DNA from: Fibrobacter succinogenes
GTDB lineage: Bacteria; Fibrobacterota; Fibrobacteria; Fibrobacterales; Fibrobacteraceae
Assembly: GCA_902800815.1 (NCBI GenBank)
Contig: CADCGB010000010.1
Location: 1-64,000 of the forward strand
Reading direction: 5' to 3'
DNA: 64,000 bases
Within the stretch, counting starts at the first letter, position 1; every line of letters begins with the position of its first letter. The notes beneath the pieces were generated by a model. The model saw only the letters and a program-made list of their open reading frames with translations, searched no databases and had not been told where the DNA came from. Made by a program: the position numbers and the translations under genes. This document shows, one piece after another, positions 8,974 to 18,086 of this stretch.

Positions 8974-10196
8974 GAATCGCGTTCCTCAGCACGTTCTTTG
9001 TGGGCGAATACGGAGTGACCCGCGTTATCGCGGCCCAGATGCCCATGCTTGTCTCTGCGGGGCACCAGGTTGACCTGTACGCCTGCTTTTTGGACAAGTC
9101 GCTTGTGGATAAGGACGTGCATGCCGTCCGCGTTCCGACGCATTTCAGGGGCCTGAGGGAATGCCTGCAGCGTGGCGCCTATGATGTGGTCATTGCCTGC
9201 ACGGAGCAGTTCTTTGAGCTTGTTGCGGGCTGGAAACTGGATGCGGTTACGGTTGCCTACGAGCACGGCTACATTCCCGTGGAGCTGACGGTTCCCGAGG
9301 AACGCGAGCAGCACCGTAAGATGATTGAGGAAAGGGTCAGTCGCATTTACCCTGCGTTCAACTATGTGGTGACCATCAGCAGGTATGCGGTGGATTACAT
9401 CCGCTGGCCCGAGGCGTTCGTGCTGTATAACGGTGCGGACCATTTCGCGAAGGCGCTTGCGCCGAGTCGCTGTTCTTCGGGTTGCGGGTCCGAACCGTCC
9501 GCCGCCTCGGCGGCTTTAAACGGTGCGCCTGCCGGCAAGGAATGTGTTGCCGGTGAAAAATGTGCCGCCCCTGTCCGCATCCTGGCCATTTGCCGGTATC
9601 GCGAGGTCGAGTGGGAAGGCAAGGGCATGGATGACTTCTGCCGCCTGAAAAGGGACTTGGGTGACCGCGTGGATATCACCGTCATCGGCGGCGGGGATGC
9701 CGGCACCAGCAAGAAGCTTGCCGATGCGGGAATACGCGGATTGGGCGTCGTGAAGGACCCGGTCGAGATGGCGCGCTTTTATGAGGGTTGTGACCTGCTG
9801 GTGAGTTTCTCCCGGTGCGAGATGTTCAACTTGCCGCTTGCCGAGGCGGGTTTTGCACACAGGCCTGCGCTTGCCCTGAACGTATGCGCGCATCCGGAGG
9901 TGACGCCCTTCGTGTTCGATACCTACGAGGGGATTCGCGACTATATTGCGGGTGCCACTGCGGAATCCCTGCATGCAGATGGCGAAAGGATGTTTGCGTT
10001 TGTCGACGCGAAGTTCCGCTGGGAGATGAACGCGAAGAACCTCCTTCAGTTTCTGGAGCGCATCTCGAAACCAGAAAATGCCCCGCACTCCGCAAGAAAA
10101 TCGCGCAGGCCGTCTCCGCTCTTCCACATGCGCTGGCTATTCTGGCAGGGTCGTGAACTTGTCCGTAATGTGGCCCACAAGGTTTTGGGGAGGTAG
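8970..10196 (+). CDS. Glycosyltransferase, GT4-like
   Basis: A 408-residue GT-B type glycosyltransferase. The N-terminal half starts MRIAFLSTFFVGEYGVTRV. The C-terminal half contains ILAICRYREVEWEGKGMDD, IGGGDAG, then the donor-site pattern EMFNLPLAEAGF (about residue 288 on), matching the E-x7-E motif of GT4 enzymes. Between the domains (about residues 166-195) is a low-complexity Cys/Ala/Ser/Gly-rich stretch (SRCSSGCGSEPSAASAAL) not expected in the fold, probably a linker insertion. It overlaps the polymerase gene by ATGA and precedes the flippase. Substrates cannot be told. Confidence 0.82.
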   Translation: MRIAFLSTFFVGEYGVTRVIAAQMPMLVSAGHQVDLYACFLDKSLVDKDVHAVRVPTHFRGLRECLQRGAYDVVIACTEQFFELVAGWKLDAVTVAYEHGYIPVELTVPEEREQHRKMIEERVSRIYPAFNYVVTISRYAVDYIRWPEAFVLYNGADHFAKALAPSRCSSGCGSEPSAASAALNGAPAGKECVAGEKCAAPVRILAICRYREVEWEGKGMDDFCRLKRDLGDRVDITVIGGGDAGTSKKLADAGIRGLGVVKDPVEMARFYEGCDLLVSFSRCEMFNLPLAEAGFAHRPALALNVCAHPEVTPFVFDTYEGIRDYIAGATAESLHADGERMFAFVDAKFRWEMNAKNLLQFLERISKPENAPHSARKSRRPSPLFHMRWLFWQGRELVRNVAHKVLGR

Positions 10197-10199
10197 CCC

Positions 10200-11594
10200 A
10201 TGCGGATGAATTCCCTATTGCTGAATGCGGGCATGAACAGCGTCGCCCAGGGCGTAAGCAAGCTTATCCGCTTTGCCATTACGAGTATCGCGCTGGTACG
10301 CTATGGTGCGGCCTCCTGGGGCGAAATCGCTTTCGCGCTGACCCTGCTCACCTACCTGAATTTTGTCCTGGATTTCGGGCTCTCCTCGCTTGCGCTTATC
10401 GAGCGCCCCGATGACAAGACGCTGGACCGCAAGTTCTATATCGCGCTTTCGTATATCCGCGGGTTCCTTATCCTTGCGATGTTTGTCCTTGCGGCCGGTG
10501 CCACCTGCCTGTTCGACATCTCGAGCAGTTTCATATTGAAGGCGTACCTGCTGCAGTTGTTCCTGAAGCCTTTCAACTTTGACTGGTTCCTTTCGCGCAA
10601 GGGCTATACCGCATACTCGCCGCTGGTCCAGACCGTACGGCAGGTTGCAATTCTTGCCGTGCTTGTCGCCGTGAGCATGCCTTCTATCGAGAACTTCGTG
10701 ATTCTTGACGTGGGTACGGAAATTCTTGCCACGTTCGTCCTCTGGGTAATCGGGCCCAAGAAGGAATTCCGTTTCGGGCCGCCCTCGAGGCAGGAACTGC
10801 GCGGTGCGATGAGTTGCTACCGCGGCTCCCTTATCCTGTTCGTTTCTTCGTCCCTGTTGCTGTTCCACCAGAATTTTGACATATTCGTGCTTAAATACTT
10901 TGTCGGTAATGCTGCCGTGGGTATTTACGACTACTGCTTCCGTTATGCCATGTTCATTTTTGTGCTGGGGAGTAGCCTGAGTATTCCGCTACGTCGTCAA
11001 CTGGCGCGCCTTAAGGAGGCGAACGCGACGGATGCCCGCAGCGAACTGGTGTTCTGTTCGCACAAGGTGCTGGGGCTGCTCAGTGCGGCATTCCTGTTCG
11101 GGACCATGTGCTTTTCGGAACTCTTCTTTTCTGTAGTGGTTCCCGTAGACATGGAGTTTGACCCGCCGAAGGTCATTATCCTGTTTGCGTGCTGGCTCGT
11201 ACTTTCGTTCTATTCGGTCCCGTGGAGCGAATGGCTCATATCGCAGTCCCGCAAGAGGTACCTGGCGCTTGCCATTGTGGCGGGTGTCGTGAATATTGCT
11301 TCCAACCTGCTTCTGGTACCCGCGTTCCAGGTTTCTGGTGCGGCGGTGGCCAAGATTCTTTCGGAGGTGGGGATATTCGTGTTCCTGTTCCTGTGCGTGC
11401 CTCCCGAAATGCGCCGCCATATTTTCAAGACGGCGGGTATCCATGTATTGCTGCTGCCGGCGGTTGTCTGGTTCTTTAGGGAGGGGACTCTCCCGCTATG
11501 GCTCATAGGTGCCACTGCTGTGGTGGAATTGGTGTATATCGTAGCTGCCAAATATATTACGCGCGAAGATATCCGCGTACTTTCGCGTAACTAG
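10200..11594 (+). CDS. Wzx-type polysaccharide flippase (MATE/PST family)
   Basis: A 464-residue polytopic protein with about twelve to fourteen hydrophobic helices and the Wzx/PST layout, e.g. LSSLALIERPDDKTLDRKFY near residue 61 and the later NFDIFVLKYFVGNAAVGIYDY (starting near residue 226), which resembles the conserved region of Polysacc_synt proteins. It would flip lipid-linked repeat units for the upstream polymerase. ATG at 10200 is served by GGGGAGG six bases upstream; a second ATG at 10206 is possible. It is the last gene of the locus; no clear terminator follows. No priming glycosyltransferase is encoded nearby. Confidence 0.82.
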   Translation: MRMNSLLLNAGMNSVAQGVSKLIRFAITSIALVRYGAASWGEIAFALTLLTYLNFVLDFGLSSLALIERPDDKTLDRKFYIALSYIRGFLILAMFVLAAGATCLFDISSSFILKAYLLQLFLKPFNFDWFLSRKGYTAYSPLVQTVRQVAILAVLVAVSMPSIENFVILDVGTEILATFVLWVIGPKKEFRFGPPSRQELRGAMSCYRGSLILFVSSSLLLFHQNFDIFVLKYFVGNAAVGIYDYCFRYAMFIFVLGSSLSIPLRRQLARLKEANATDARSELVFCSHKVLGLLSAAFLFGTMCFSELFFSVVVPVDMEFDPPKVIILFACWLVLSFYSVPWSEWLISQSRKRYLALAIVAGVVNIASNLLLVPAFQVSGAAVAKILSEVGIFVFLFLCVPPEMRRHIFKTAGIHVLLLPAVVWFFREGTLPLWLIGATAVVELVYIVAAKYITREDIRVLSRN

Positions 11595-11695
11595 GCGCTT
11601 TTTAGTGCTCAAAAAAACTCGCTGATTTCATTTGACAAAATCGCCTTTAGTGGCGATATATGAGTAGAATGAATAATTTGGTTAAGGTTTTTTTC

Positions 11696-11703
11696 TAAAT
11701 TTG
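11696..11703 (+). promoter_or_regulatory. Bacteroidetes-type -7 box (TAAATTTG) of tRNA-Leu/tig
   Basis: TAAATTTG matches TAnnTTTG and lies 11 bases upstream of the tRNA 5' end. TTTG occurs at 11677-11680. It is the best candidate promoter for the tRNA gene and possibly for tig-clpPX. Confidence 0.5.
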
Positions 11704-11711
11704 GGGGCTGA

Positions 11712-11794
<83 letters not shown>

Positions 11795-11830
11795 GAGAAT
11801 TTCAAATCAAACCGCATATCGGAGTCCATA

Positions 11831-13090
11831 ATGTCCGTTGAAATCAAAGAAACAAGCGCAACCGTGCGCACCCTCGAAGTCGCAATTCCGCAGGCAGACC
11901 TTGAAGCCCCCTTCGAAAAGAAGCTTTCCCAGTACAAGAAGCAGGTGGCCCTGAAGGGTTTCCGCCAGGGCATGGTCCCGAAGGCGATGATCCTCAAGCA
12001 GTTTGGTGACGCCATCCGTCACGAGGCCGTGAACGAGACTGTCGACAAGGTGGTGGGCGAGGCGCTCAAGAATGCGAACATTATCCCTGTGGGCCAGCTC
12101 AAGGTCACCAAGTTCGACGACAACAAGGAATCCGGCGTCGCACTGACCCTCGAAGTCGAAGTTGACCCCGAAATCGATATCAAGGGCTACGACAACACGG
12201 GCATCACCGTTCCCGATACCGCCGTGCACGAAGAAGAAGTCAAGGAAGAATTTGACCGCCTGGTGAAGATGTGGAGCAAGGACGAACACGTGGACCGCGC
12301 TGCGGGCAAGGGCGATGTCGTCGTGGGCAACTACATCGAGGTCGTTATCAACGGCGAAAAGCAGGAACTCCCCGAGAACAAGGAATTCCGTAGCCTGCTC
12401 GGCGAATCCGCCTCTCCGGGATTCGACGAGGGCCTCATGGGCGTCAAGGCGGGCGACAAGAAGGAAATCAACTTCAAGTACCCGGACGACCACAAGGACG
12501 AACGCTACCGCGGTAAGACTGCTCAGTTCAACGTGGAAATCACCGACGTGCGCGAAATCGTGCCGCCGACCTTCGACGAGGCCTTCTGCAAGCAGGTGGG
12601 CATCAAGGACGTCGATGAACTGAAGGCAAACCTCGCCGAGGGCCTTGCCAACCAGAAGCAGGACGCCGCCAAGACGAAGGCCGTGAACGAGGCCATCGAC
12701 AAGCTTATCGAAAGCAACCCGTTCGAGGTTCCGAACGCCCGCGTGCACGACCTCATCAGGTGGTCGCTGAACCGCAACGTGCAGGACGAGAAGGACGCCG
12801 TCGAGCCGACCGAAGAACAGCTGAAGGCCCTTTCTCCCGAGGCTATCCGCGAAATCAAGAAGCACCGCATTCTCGAATTCGTCGCCACGAAGGAAAAGAT
12901 CAAGCCGACGCAGGCCCAGGTGGACGAACGTCTGAAGCAGATGGCCGACAGCTACCACGTGGATTTCGAGACCCTGAAGGGACATTTCCGCCAGAGTGGC
13001 AGAATCAATCAGCTGCGTGATGAACTCCGCGTCCAGATGGCTGCGGACTTCATCGTGGGCATCCGCCCCGCGGCCGAAGAAAACAAGTAA
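11831..13090 (+). CDS. tig: Trigger factor
   Basis: Trigger factor is the ribosome-bound chaperone that meets nascent chains. The 419-residue protein has the ribosome-binding tail with GFRQGMVPKAMI (about residues 45-56, the G-F-R-x-G-x-x-P signature), a central FKBP-like domain (GDVVVGNYIEVVINGEK) and a helical C-terminal domain. The reading frame is open back into the tRNA, but the ATG at 11831 gives the usual MSVEIKETSATVRTLEV start, with GGAG upstream at 11821-11824. It is 11 bases before clpP, a widely conserved tig-clpP-clpX order. Confidence 0.96.
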   Translation: MSVEIKETSATVRTLEVAIPQADLEAPFEKKLSQYKKQVALKGFRQGMVPKAMILKQFGDAIRHEAVNETVDKVVGEALKNANIIPVGQLKVTKFDDNKESGVALTLEVEVDPEIDIKGYDNTGITVPDTAVHEEEVKEEFDRLVKMWSKDEHVDRAAGKGDVVVGNYIEVVINGEKQELPENKEFRSLLGESASPGFDEGLMGVKAGDKKEINFKYPDDHKDERYRGKTAQFNVEITDVREIVPPTFDEAFCKQVGIKDVDELKANLAEGLANQKQDAAKTKAVNEAIDKLIESNPFEVPNARVHDLIRWSLNRNVQDEKDAVEPTEEQLKALSPEAIREIKKHRILEFVATKEKIKPTQAQVDERLKQMADSYHVDFETLKGHFRQSGRINQLRDELRVQMAADFIVGIRPAAEENK

Positions 13091-13101
13091 GAGGTAAATG
13101 A

Positions 13102-13692
13102 ATGATAATTCCTACCGTCATTGAGACCACCGGGCGTGGTGAACGCGCCTACGACATCTACTCCCGACTCCTCAAGGAGCGCATCATCTTCTTGGGTACG
13201 CCCATCAACGATGAAGTGGCGAACAACGTCATGGCGCAGCTGATTTTCCTTGAGTACGAGAACCCGGAGAAGGATATCACGCTGTATATCAACAGCCCCG
13301 GTGGATACGTGTCGGCAGGTCTTGCCATTTACGACACCATGCAGCATGTTCGCCCGAATATCGCGACCATCTGCATTGGCAGTTGCGCCTCGATGGCCGC
13401 CGTGCTCCTTGCCGCGGGTACCAAGGGCAAGCGCTATGCGCTCCCGCACTCCCGCATCATGCTGCACCAGCCGTCGGGCGCTGCTACCGGCCAGTCTACC
13501 GATATCCAGATTACCGCGAAGGAAATCGTCCGCACCAAGGATACCCTCACCGAGATCGTCGCGAAGCATACGGGCAAGTCGATTGATGAAGTCCGCGCGA
13601 AGACCGACCGTGACTTCTACATGGGTCCCGAGGAAGCGAAGGCCTTCGGCGTAATCGACGAAATTTTTATTCCGCGTAAAGAGGGAGTGTAG
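13102..13692 (+). CDS. clpP: ATP-dependent Clp protease proteolytic subunit
   Basis: A 196-residue ClpP of normal length. The catalytic triad is visible: Ser97 in GSCASMAAV, His122 in [13 protein letters not shown], and Asp171 in [12 protein letters not shown]. It forms the tetradecameric proteolytic chamber that works with ClpX, encoded 5 bases downstream. The ATG at 13102 follows AGAGGT. Identity is certain. Confidence 0.98.
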   Translation: MIIPTVIETTGRGERAYDIYSRLLKERIIFLGTPINDEVANNVMAQLIFLEYENPEKDITLYINSPGGYVSAGLAIYDTMQHVRPNIATICIGSCASMAAVLLAAGTKGKRYALPHSRIMLHQPSGAATGQSTDIQITAKEIVRTKDTLTEIVAKHTGKSIDEVRAKTDRDFYMGPEEAKAFGVIDEIFIPRKEGV

Positions 13693-13697
13693 CGCTA

Positions 13698-15053
13698 ATG
13701 TACCGTAGCGGGAAAAACCACCCGACAGTAGTTTGCAGTTTCTGCGGAAAGCCCGCAGAACGCGTCGAGAAGATGATTACTGGTGCGGGTGTCCAGATTT
13801 GTAGTGACTGCGTGGCGATGTGCCACCGCATTATCGAAGAGGACAAGTCCCGCTCGATGCAGGAAAAGGCGAAGGCGGATGCTGCAATGCAGAAGCCGCT
13901 CCCGCTCCCGACCGAAATCAAGGCTCACCTCGATGAGTTCGTGATCGGCCAGGACCAGGCGAAGATTGCGCTCTCCGTTGCCGTCTACAACCACTACAAG
14001 CGCCTGCGCTACAGGCAGGCACATGCCGACGCACCGGGCGTCGAGGTGGAAAAGTCCAACCTGCTGCTGGTGGGCCCCACCGGTAGCGGCAAGACGCTCC
14101 TCGCGCAGACCATGGCGCGCTTTTTGGACGTGCCCTTTACCATTGCCGACGCTACGGTGCTTACCGAGGCGGGCTACGTGGGCGAGGACGTGGACAGCAT
14201 CATCGTGCGCCTGCTGCAGGCTGCCGACTACGATGTGGCCCGCGCCGAGCGTGGTATCATCTTTATCGACGAAATAGACAAGATTGCGCGCAAGACCGCG
14301 AACCCCTCCATCACTCGCGACGTGAGTGGCGAAGGCGTTCAGCAGGGCCTCCTCAAACTCTTGGAAGGTACCGTTGCCGCTGTGCCGCCGAAGGGTGGCC
14401 GCAAGCACCCCGAACAGCCGCTTGTGCAGGTGAACACCAAGAACATCCTGTTCATTTGCGGTGGCGCCTTCGAGACGCTCGACAAGATTATCGCCCAGCG
14501 CGTGAACAAGGGCGGTATGGGCTTCGGTGCCGATATCCGCAGCGAGAAGGATAACACGCTGAGCGAACTGTTCCAGCAGTTGGAACCCGATGACCTTATC
14601 CGTTTCGGGCTCATTCCCGAAATTGTGGGCCGCTTGCCGATTGCGGTGGCGCTCGAGGAACTCGACGAGTCTGCACTCCTCAACATCTTGACGCAGCCGA
14701 AGAACGCGCTGGTGAAGCAGTTCAAGAGCCTGTTCGAGATGGACGGTATTGAACTTACGTTTACCGACGATGCCCTCAAGGAAATCGTTCACGAGACGAT
14801 GAGCCGCAAGACCGGTGCCCGCGGGCTCCGTTCCGTAATGGAACGCACCCTGCAGAAGGCGATGTTCGAGATGCCGGGTTCCGATGTGAAGAAACTCGTG
14901 GTGACTGCCGATACGGTGAAGAGCGGGCTTGCCGTTTCTTCCGAGGAAGGCGCTCCCGAGGACAACTCGGTGGAATTCGGTGGCGTGGCCGACCTATCGG
15001 AATCGGATCTCATGAAGGAGATGCCGCGCCGCGGTCGCAAGAAGGCTTCGTAG
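13698..15053 (+). CDS. clpX: ATP-dependent Clp protease ATP-binding subunit ClpX
   Basis: ClpX is the AAA+ unfoldase partner of ClpP. The 451-residue protein has the N-terminal zinc-binding domain with C13, C16, C35 and C38, Walker A GPTGSGKT (about 117-124), Walker [12 protein letters not shown] and the ClpX loop with [13 protein letters not shown]. The C-terminal small domain contains [15 protein letters not shown]. The tail is longer and more acidic than in E. coli. The clpP-clpX pair ends at the terminator at 15081. Confidence 0.98.
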   Translation: MYRSGKNHPTVVCSFCGKPAERVEKMITGAGVQICSDCVAMCHRIIEEDKSRSMQEKAKADAAMQKPLPLPTEIKAHLDEFVIGQDQAKIALSVAVYNHYKRLRYRQAHADAPGVEVEKSNLLLVGPTGSGKTLLAQTMARFLDVPFTIADATVLTEAGYVGEDVDSIIVRLLQAADYDVARAERGIIFIDEIDKIARKTANPSITRDVSGEGVQQGLLKLLEGTVAAVPPKGGRKHPEQPLVQVNTKNILFICGGAFETLDKIIAQRVNKGGMGFGADIRSEKDNTLSELFQQLEPDDLIRFGLIPEIVGRLPIAVALEELDESALLNILTQPKNALVKQFKSLFEMDGIELTFTDDALKEIVHETMSRKTGARGLRSVMERTLQKAMFEMPGSDVKKLVVTADTVKSGLAVSSEEGAPEDNSVEFGGVADLSESDLMKEMPRRGRKKAS

Positions 15054-15080
15054 GGCAAGACCTTTTAACCCGTTTTGGCG

Positions 15081-15112
15081 GTTGTCGCATTTTTTGCGAC
15101 AACTGCTTTTTT
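15081..15112 (+). terminator. Rho-independent terminator after clpX
   Basis: A 9-bp stem (GTTGTCGCA at 15081-15089, TGCGACAAC at 15095-15103) with a five-T loop is followed by TGC and six T. It separates clpX from lon. Confidence 0.93.
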
Positions 15113-15132
15113 ATCGCCCTGATTTAAGATAC

Positions 15133-15140
15133 TATCTTTG
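15133..15140 (+). promoter_or_regulatory. Bacteroidetes-type -7 box (TATCTTTG) of lon
   Basis: An exact TAnnTTTG match, 7 bases before the lon ATG. The intervening TTTTTGT has no Shine-Dalgarno motif, so the lon mRNA is predicted to have a leader of only about three bases. Confidence 0.6.
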
Positions 15141-15147
15141 TTTTTGT

Positions 15148-17484
15148 ATGAACTTTGACTTTTCGAAAACGTACCCGCTGCTCCCGCTTAGGGATGCCGT
15201 GGTGTTCCCGCACACGACCCGCCGCATTCTGGTGGGCCGCGACATGTCGTTACGCGCGCTTGAATTTGCCGAGAGCCACAACAATGAAATTATCCTTGTG
15301 GCCCAGAAGGACGTGACCCTCGAAGAAATCCAGAACCCGATGCTTGACCTGTACTCGGTGGGCGTGATTGCGAACGTGAGTTCCGTGATGCCCTTCCCGA
15401 ACGGCTGCGTGAAGGTGGTGCTCGAGGGCCTGCAGGTTGTAGACCTCCGTTCCGTAATCCTGCGTGACGGGTTCCTGAACGTTACCGTTTCCCCGCGCAA
15501 GACCCCCATCAAGGAGAACGCGAAGACGGATTCCTTTGACGAGGTGCTGACCCGCTTCCGCGAATATGCGACCAAGCGCAACATTGCCGAGGGCATGGTG
15601 GATGCCTTCTTCGGCATGGAAAGCCAGTTGAATGCCTACTACGGCATTGTGCCCTTCTTGCAGGTTTCGCTTGCTGAAAAGCAGAGTTTTCTGGAAGTGA
15701 AGTCGCTTGACGAGATGTCGGCGAAACTCCTCGCGCTCATGGACGTTACCGACGACAACGAGAACGTTCTGGTGCGTATCCAGCAGAGCGTGCGCCAGAA
15801 GATGGCGCAGCAGCAGAAGGAATGGTTTATCTCCGAACAGATCCGCCAGTTGCAGGATGAACTGGACGGTGATGGCGATGGCGCCTCGGAACCGGAACAG
15901 CTGCTGAAGAAGATCAAGGCGAAGAATTTTAGCCCGACAATCGTGGAAAAGCTCGAGGACGAGATCGCGCGCATGAAGCTGATGCAGCCGACGTCCCCGG
16001 AATACGCGGTGAGCCGCAACTATATCGACTGGTTCCTCGCGATGCCCTACGGCGTGTACACCGACACCGTGCTCAACATGAAGAAGGTGAAGAGCGAACT
16101 CGATTCCAAGCATTTTGGGCTCGACAAGGTGAAGGAACGCATCATGGAATACATTGCGGTTCTGAAACTCACCGGAACCGAACGCCGCTCCCCGATACTC
16201 TGCCTCGTTGGGCCTCCCGGCGTGGGCAAGACGACCCTCGTGGAATCGATTGCGAACGCGATGCAGCGTAACTTTGTGCGCATTACGCTTGGTGGCGTGC
16301 GTGACGAGGCCGAAATCCGCGGTCACCGCCGTACCTACATTGGAGCGATGCCCGGCCGCTTTATCCAGGCGCTGCGCCGTGCCAAGTGCATGAACCCGAT
16401 TGTCCTCCTGGACGAAATCGACAAGATGGCGAGCGACTTCCGTGGCGACCCCGCGAGCGCGATGCTCGAGGTGCTTGACCCGGAACAGAACCACGACTTT
16501 ACCGACCACTTCATGGAAGTGGGCCTCGACCTGAGCCGTGTACTGTTTATCGCGACGGCGAACAGCGAGGGCGAAATCCCCGAGGCGCTGCGCGACAGGC
16601 TCGAGATTGTGCGCCTGCCCGGCTACTACCCGCACGAAAAGTTGCAGATTGCCGCCAAGTACCTGGTGCCGCGCATTTGCGAACGCACCGGCGTAAAGAT
16701 GGGCGAGCAGGTTTCCTTTGACGAGGGCATCATCAACCAGGTGATGCGCGGATGGACCCGCGAGGCGGGCGTGCGCGAACTGGAACGCACCCTCGAGAGT
16801 GCGGTGCGCCACCGTGCCAAGGAAATCGTGATGGGCAAGAAGATCAAGCCCGCCGTTACCGAGAAGCAGTTGCAGGAATACCTCGGTGCCCCGAGATTCC
16901 TCGATAGTCAATTGCCCGAACCGGGCCGCCCCGGCGTGGTTACAGGCCTTGCCTGGACGAGCGTGGGCGGCGAGATTCTGCCCATCGAGTGCATGCTCCT
17001 GAGCGGCAAGGGCCAGATTATCATGACGGGAAAGCTCGGCGACGTGATGAAGGAATCCGCCCAGATTGCAGTGAGTCTGGTGCGCGAACGCCTGCACCGT
17101 TTCGGCATCGATCCCGCGATTGTCAAGAAGACGGACATCCACATCCACGTGCCCGAAGGCGCCGTGCCGAAGGACGGGCCCTCCGCGGGTATCGCCCTCA
17201 CGTTGTGCCTGCTTTCTGCGTTCACCAGGATTCCCGTGCCGCCTGACGTCGCGTTTACCGGCGAGGTGAGCCTCACGGGCGCATGCCTTGCGATTGGCGG
17301 GCTCAACGAGAAGGCGCTTGCCGCTCTCCAGGCCGGCGTGAAGACGCTTCGCCTGCCTGCGCAGAACAAGAAGGACGTGGACGAACTTCCGGCACCCGCG
17401 AAGAAGGGCCTCAAGATCTATACGCACAAGCATATCGACGAAATCGTGAAGATTCTGTTCGTGCAGAAGAAGGCGAAGAAGTAG
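15148..17484 (+). CDS. lon: Lon protease
   Basis: A 778-residue LonA. The N-terminal LAN domain begins YPLLPLRDAVVFPHTTRRIL; Walker A is GPPGVGKTT with Walker B NPIVLLDEIDKM; the proteolytic domain has Ser679 in PKDGPSAGIAL and Lys722 in GGLNEKALAAL, the same numbers as in E. coli Lon. The frame is open upstream to 15082 within the clpX terminator, so the ATG at 15148 is used; it is 7 bases behind a TATCTTTG box and lacks a Shine-Dalgarno site. It acts in the cytoplasm on misfolded and regulatory proteins. Confidence 0.97.
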   Translation: MNFDFSKTYPLLPLRDAVVFPHTTRRILVGRDMSLRALEFAESHNNEIILVAQKDVTLEEIQNPMLDLYSVGVIANVSSVMPFPNGCVKVVLEGLQVVDLRSVILRDGFLNVTVSPRKTPIKENAKTDSFDEVLTRFREYATKRNIAEGMVDAFFGMESQLNAYYGIVPFLQVSLAEKQSFLEVKSLDEMSAKLLALMDVTDDNENVLVRIQQSVRQKMAQQQKEWFISEQIRQLQDELDGDGDGASEPEQLLKKIKAKNFSPTIVEKLEDEIARMKLMQPTSPEYAVSRNYIDWFLAMPYGVYTDTVLNMKKVKSELDSKHFGLDKVKERIMEYIAVLKLTGTERRSPILCLVGPPGVGKTTLVESIANAMQRNFVRITLGGVRDEAEIRGHRRTYIGAMPGRFIQALRRAKCMNPIVLLDEIDKMASDFRGDPASAMLEVLDPEQNHDFTDHFMEVGLDLSRVLFIATANSEGEIPEALRDRLEIVRLPGYYPHEKLQIAAKYLVPRICERTGVKMGEQVSFDEGIINQVMRGWTREAGVRELERTLESAVRHRAKEIVMGKKIKPAVTEKQLQEYLGAPRFLDSQLPEPGRPGVVTGLAWTSVGGEILPIECMLLSGKGQIIMTGKLGDVMKESAQIAVSLVRERLHRFGIDPAIVKKTDIHIHVPEGAVPKDGPSAGIALTLCLLSAFTRIPVPPDVAFTGEVSLTGACLAIGGLNEKALAALQAGVKTLRLPAQNKKDVDELPAPAKKGLKIYTHKHIDEIVKILFVQKKAKK

Positions 17485-17494
17485 GTAGCCTGAG

Positions 17495-17528
17495 TGTCAC
17501 CCTGGAGCGCGAAGCGCGATAGGGTCCA
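17495..17528 (+). repeat. Dispersed palindromic repeat (TGTCAyCCT family), copy 1
   Basis: Begins TGTCACCCTGGAGCGC, then GAA, then GCGC and AGGGTCCA. It folds with an inner GCGC/GCGC stem around GAA and an outer ACCCT/AGGGT stem. It shares layout with the copy at 49393-49427, with compensating changes in both stems. It lies just after lon. Confidence 0.75.
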
Positions 17529-17544
17529 TGTTACATTTATTGTT

Positions 17545-17568
17545 CCCGGTGCGCTCCGGGGATTTTTT
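17545..17568 (+). terminator. Rho-independent terminator after lon
   Basis: Stem CCCGG (17545-17549) with CCGGG (17556-17560), six-base loop, then GA and six T. It follows the palindromic repeat and ends the lon transcript. Confidence 0.8.
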
Positions 17569-17603
17569 GTATTTTGAATAAAGAAATTTGACGGACAAAT
17601 TAT

Positions 17604-18044
17604 ATGTCGAAAGATAAGCCACTATATACGCTTGAAAAAAGAGATGTTCTCTTTTTTGTGATTGCAGAAACTGTTCTTTTTCTTTTGCCGACAATTTTAA
17701 CTGTGGCAGCGATTGCTTTGGGTTTTTATGTAGATTATGGTACGGGTCCGGATAAACGGGCGTGGATTCTTTCTGCAGTGTTTTGGCCTTTTATTCCATT
17801 CGCTTTGTGCGCCCCTTTTGTGTGCGTCTATAGAAAACTTTGGCGCACGCCGCATGATTTCTTTACCATTGCCAAGATTTCGTTTGTTCCGTTTATTCCA
17901 GGATGGCTGTATATATTGGGCTGCGCTATTTGGTTGTCTATCAAGTGGGAATGGGAAATGGTGGGGATTCTTGGTTTACCGTCCTTTATTTTCTTGGCTT
18001 GCTATCTCATTGTTTTACTGGGCCTTTTTCTTGCTAGACGATAA
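17604..18044 (+). CDS. Small four-helix membrane protein, unknown function
   Basis: A 146-residue protein not recognised as a known family. It has about four hydrophobic segments: VLFFVIAETVLFLLPTIL, AWILSAVFWPFIPFALCAPF, ISFVPFIPGWLYILGCAIWL and LPSFIFLACYLIVLLGLFLA. The N-terminus MSKDKPLYTLEKRD is charged and probably cytoplasmic. A TATTTTG box about 30 bases upstream (17569-17575) may be its promoter; there is no strong ribosome-binding site. Codon use is more AT-rich than in lon and yggS next to it, suggesting a lineage-specific gene. It stands alone between the lon terminator and the promoter of the next gene. Confidence 0.7.
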   Translation: MSKDKPLYTLEKRDVLFFVIAETVLFLLPTILTVAAIALGFYVDYGTGPDKRAWILSAVFWPFIPFALCAPFVCVYRKLWRTPHDFFTIAKISFVPFIPGWLYILGCAIWLSIKWEWEMVGILGLPSFIFLACYLIVLLGLFLARR

Positions 18045-18053
18045 CTCGTTTTA

Positions 18054-18061
18054 TATATTTG
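18054..18061 (+). promoter_or_regulatory. Bacteroidetes-type -7 box (TATATTTG)
   Basis: An exact TAnnTTTG match in the 42-base gap upstream of the PLP-homeostasis gene. It would give a leader of roughly 20 bases carrying GAGG before the ATG at 18087. Confidence 0.55.
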
Positions 18062-18086
18062 AGCGTTGGAAAATTAGAGGCGTAAA

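Noticed and set aside
15250-17433. 727-codon open frame antisense to lon (and similar long frames antisense to secA 36092-38275 and to 40996-43950).
   Set aside because: They lie exactly opposite strong coding genes with recognised families and GC-rich third positions, which remove stop codons on the other strand. Their translations are His/Arg-rich without recognisable domains.
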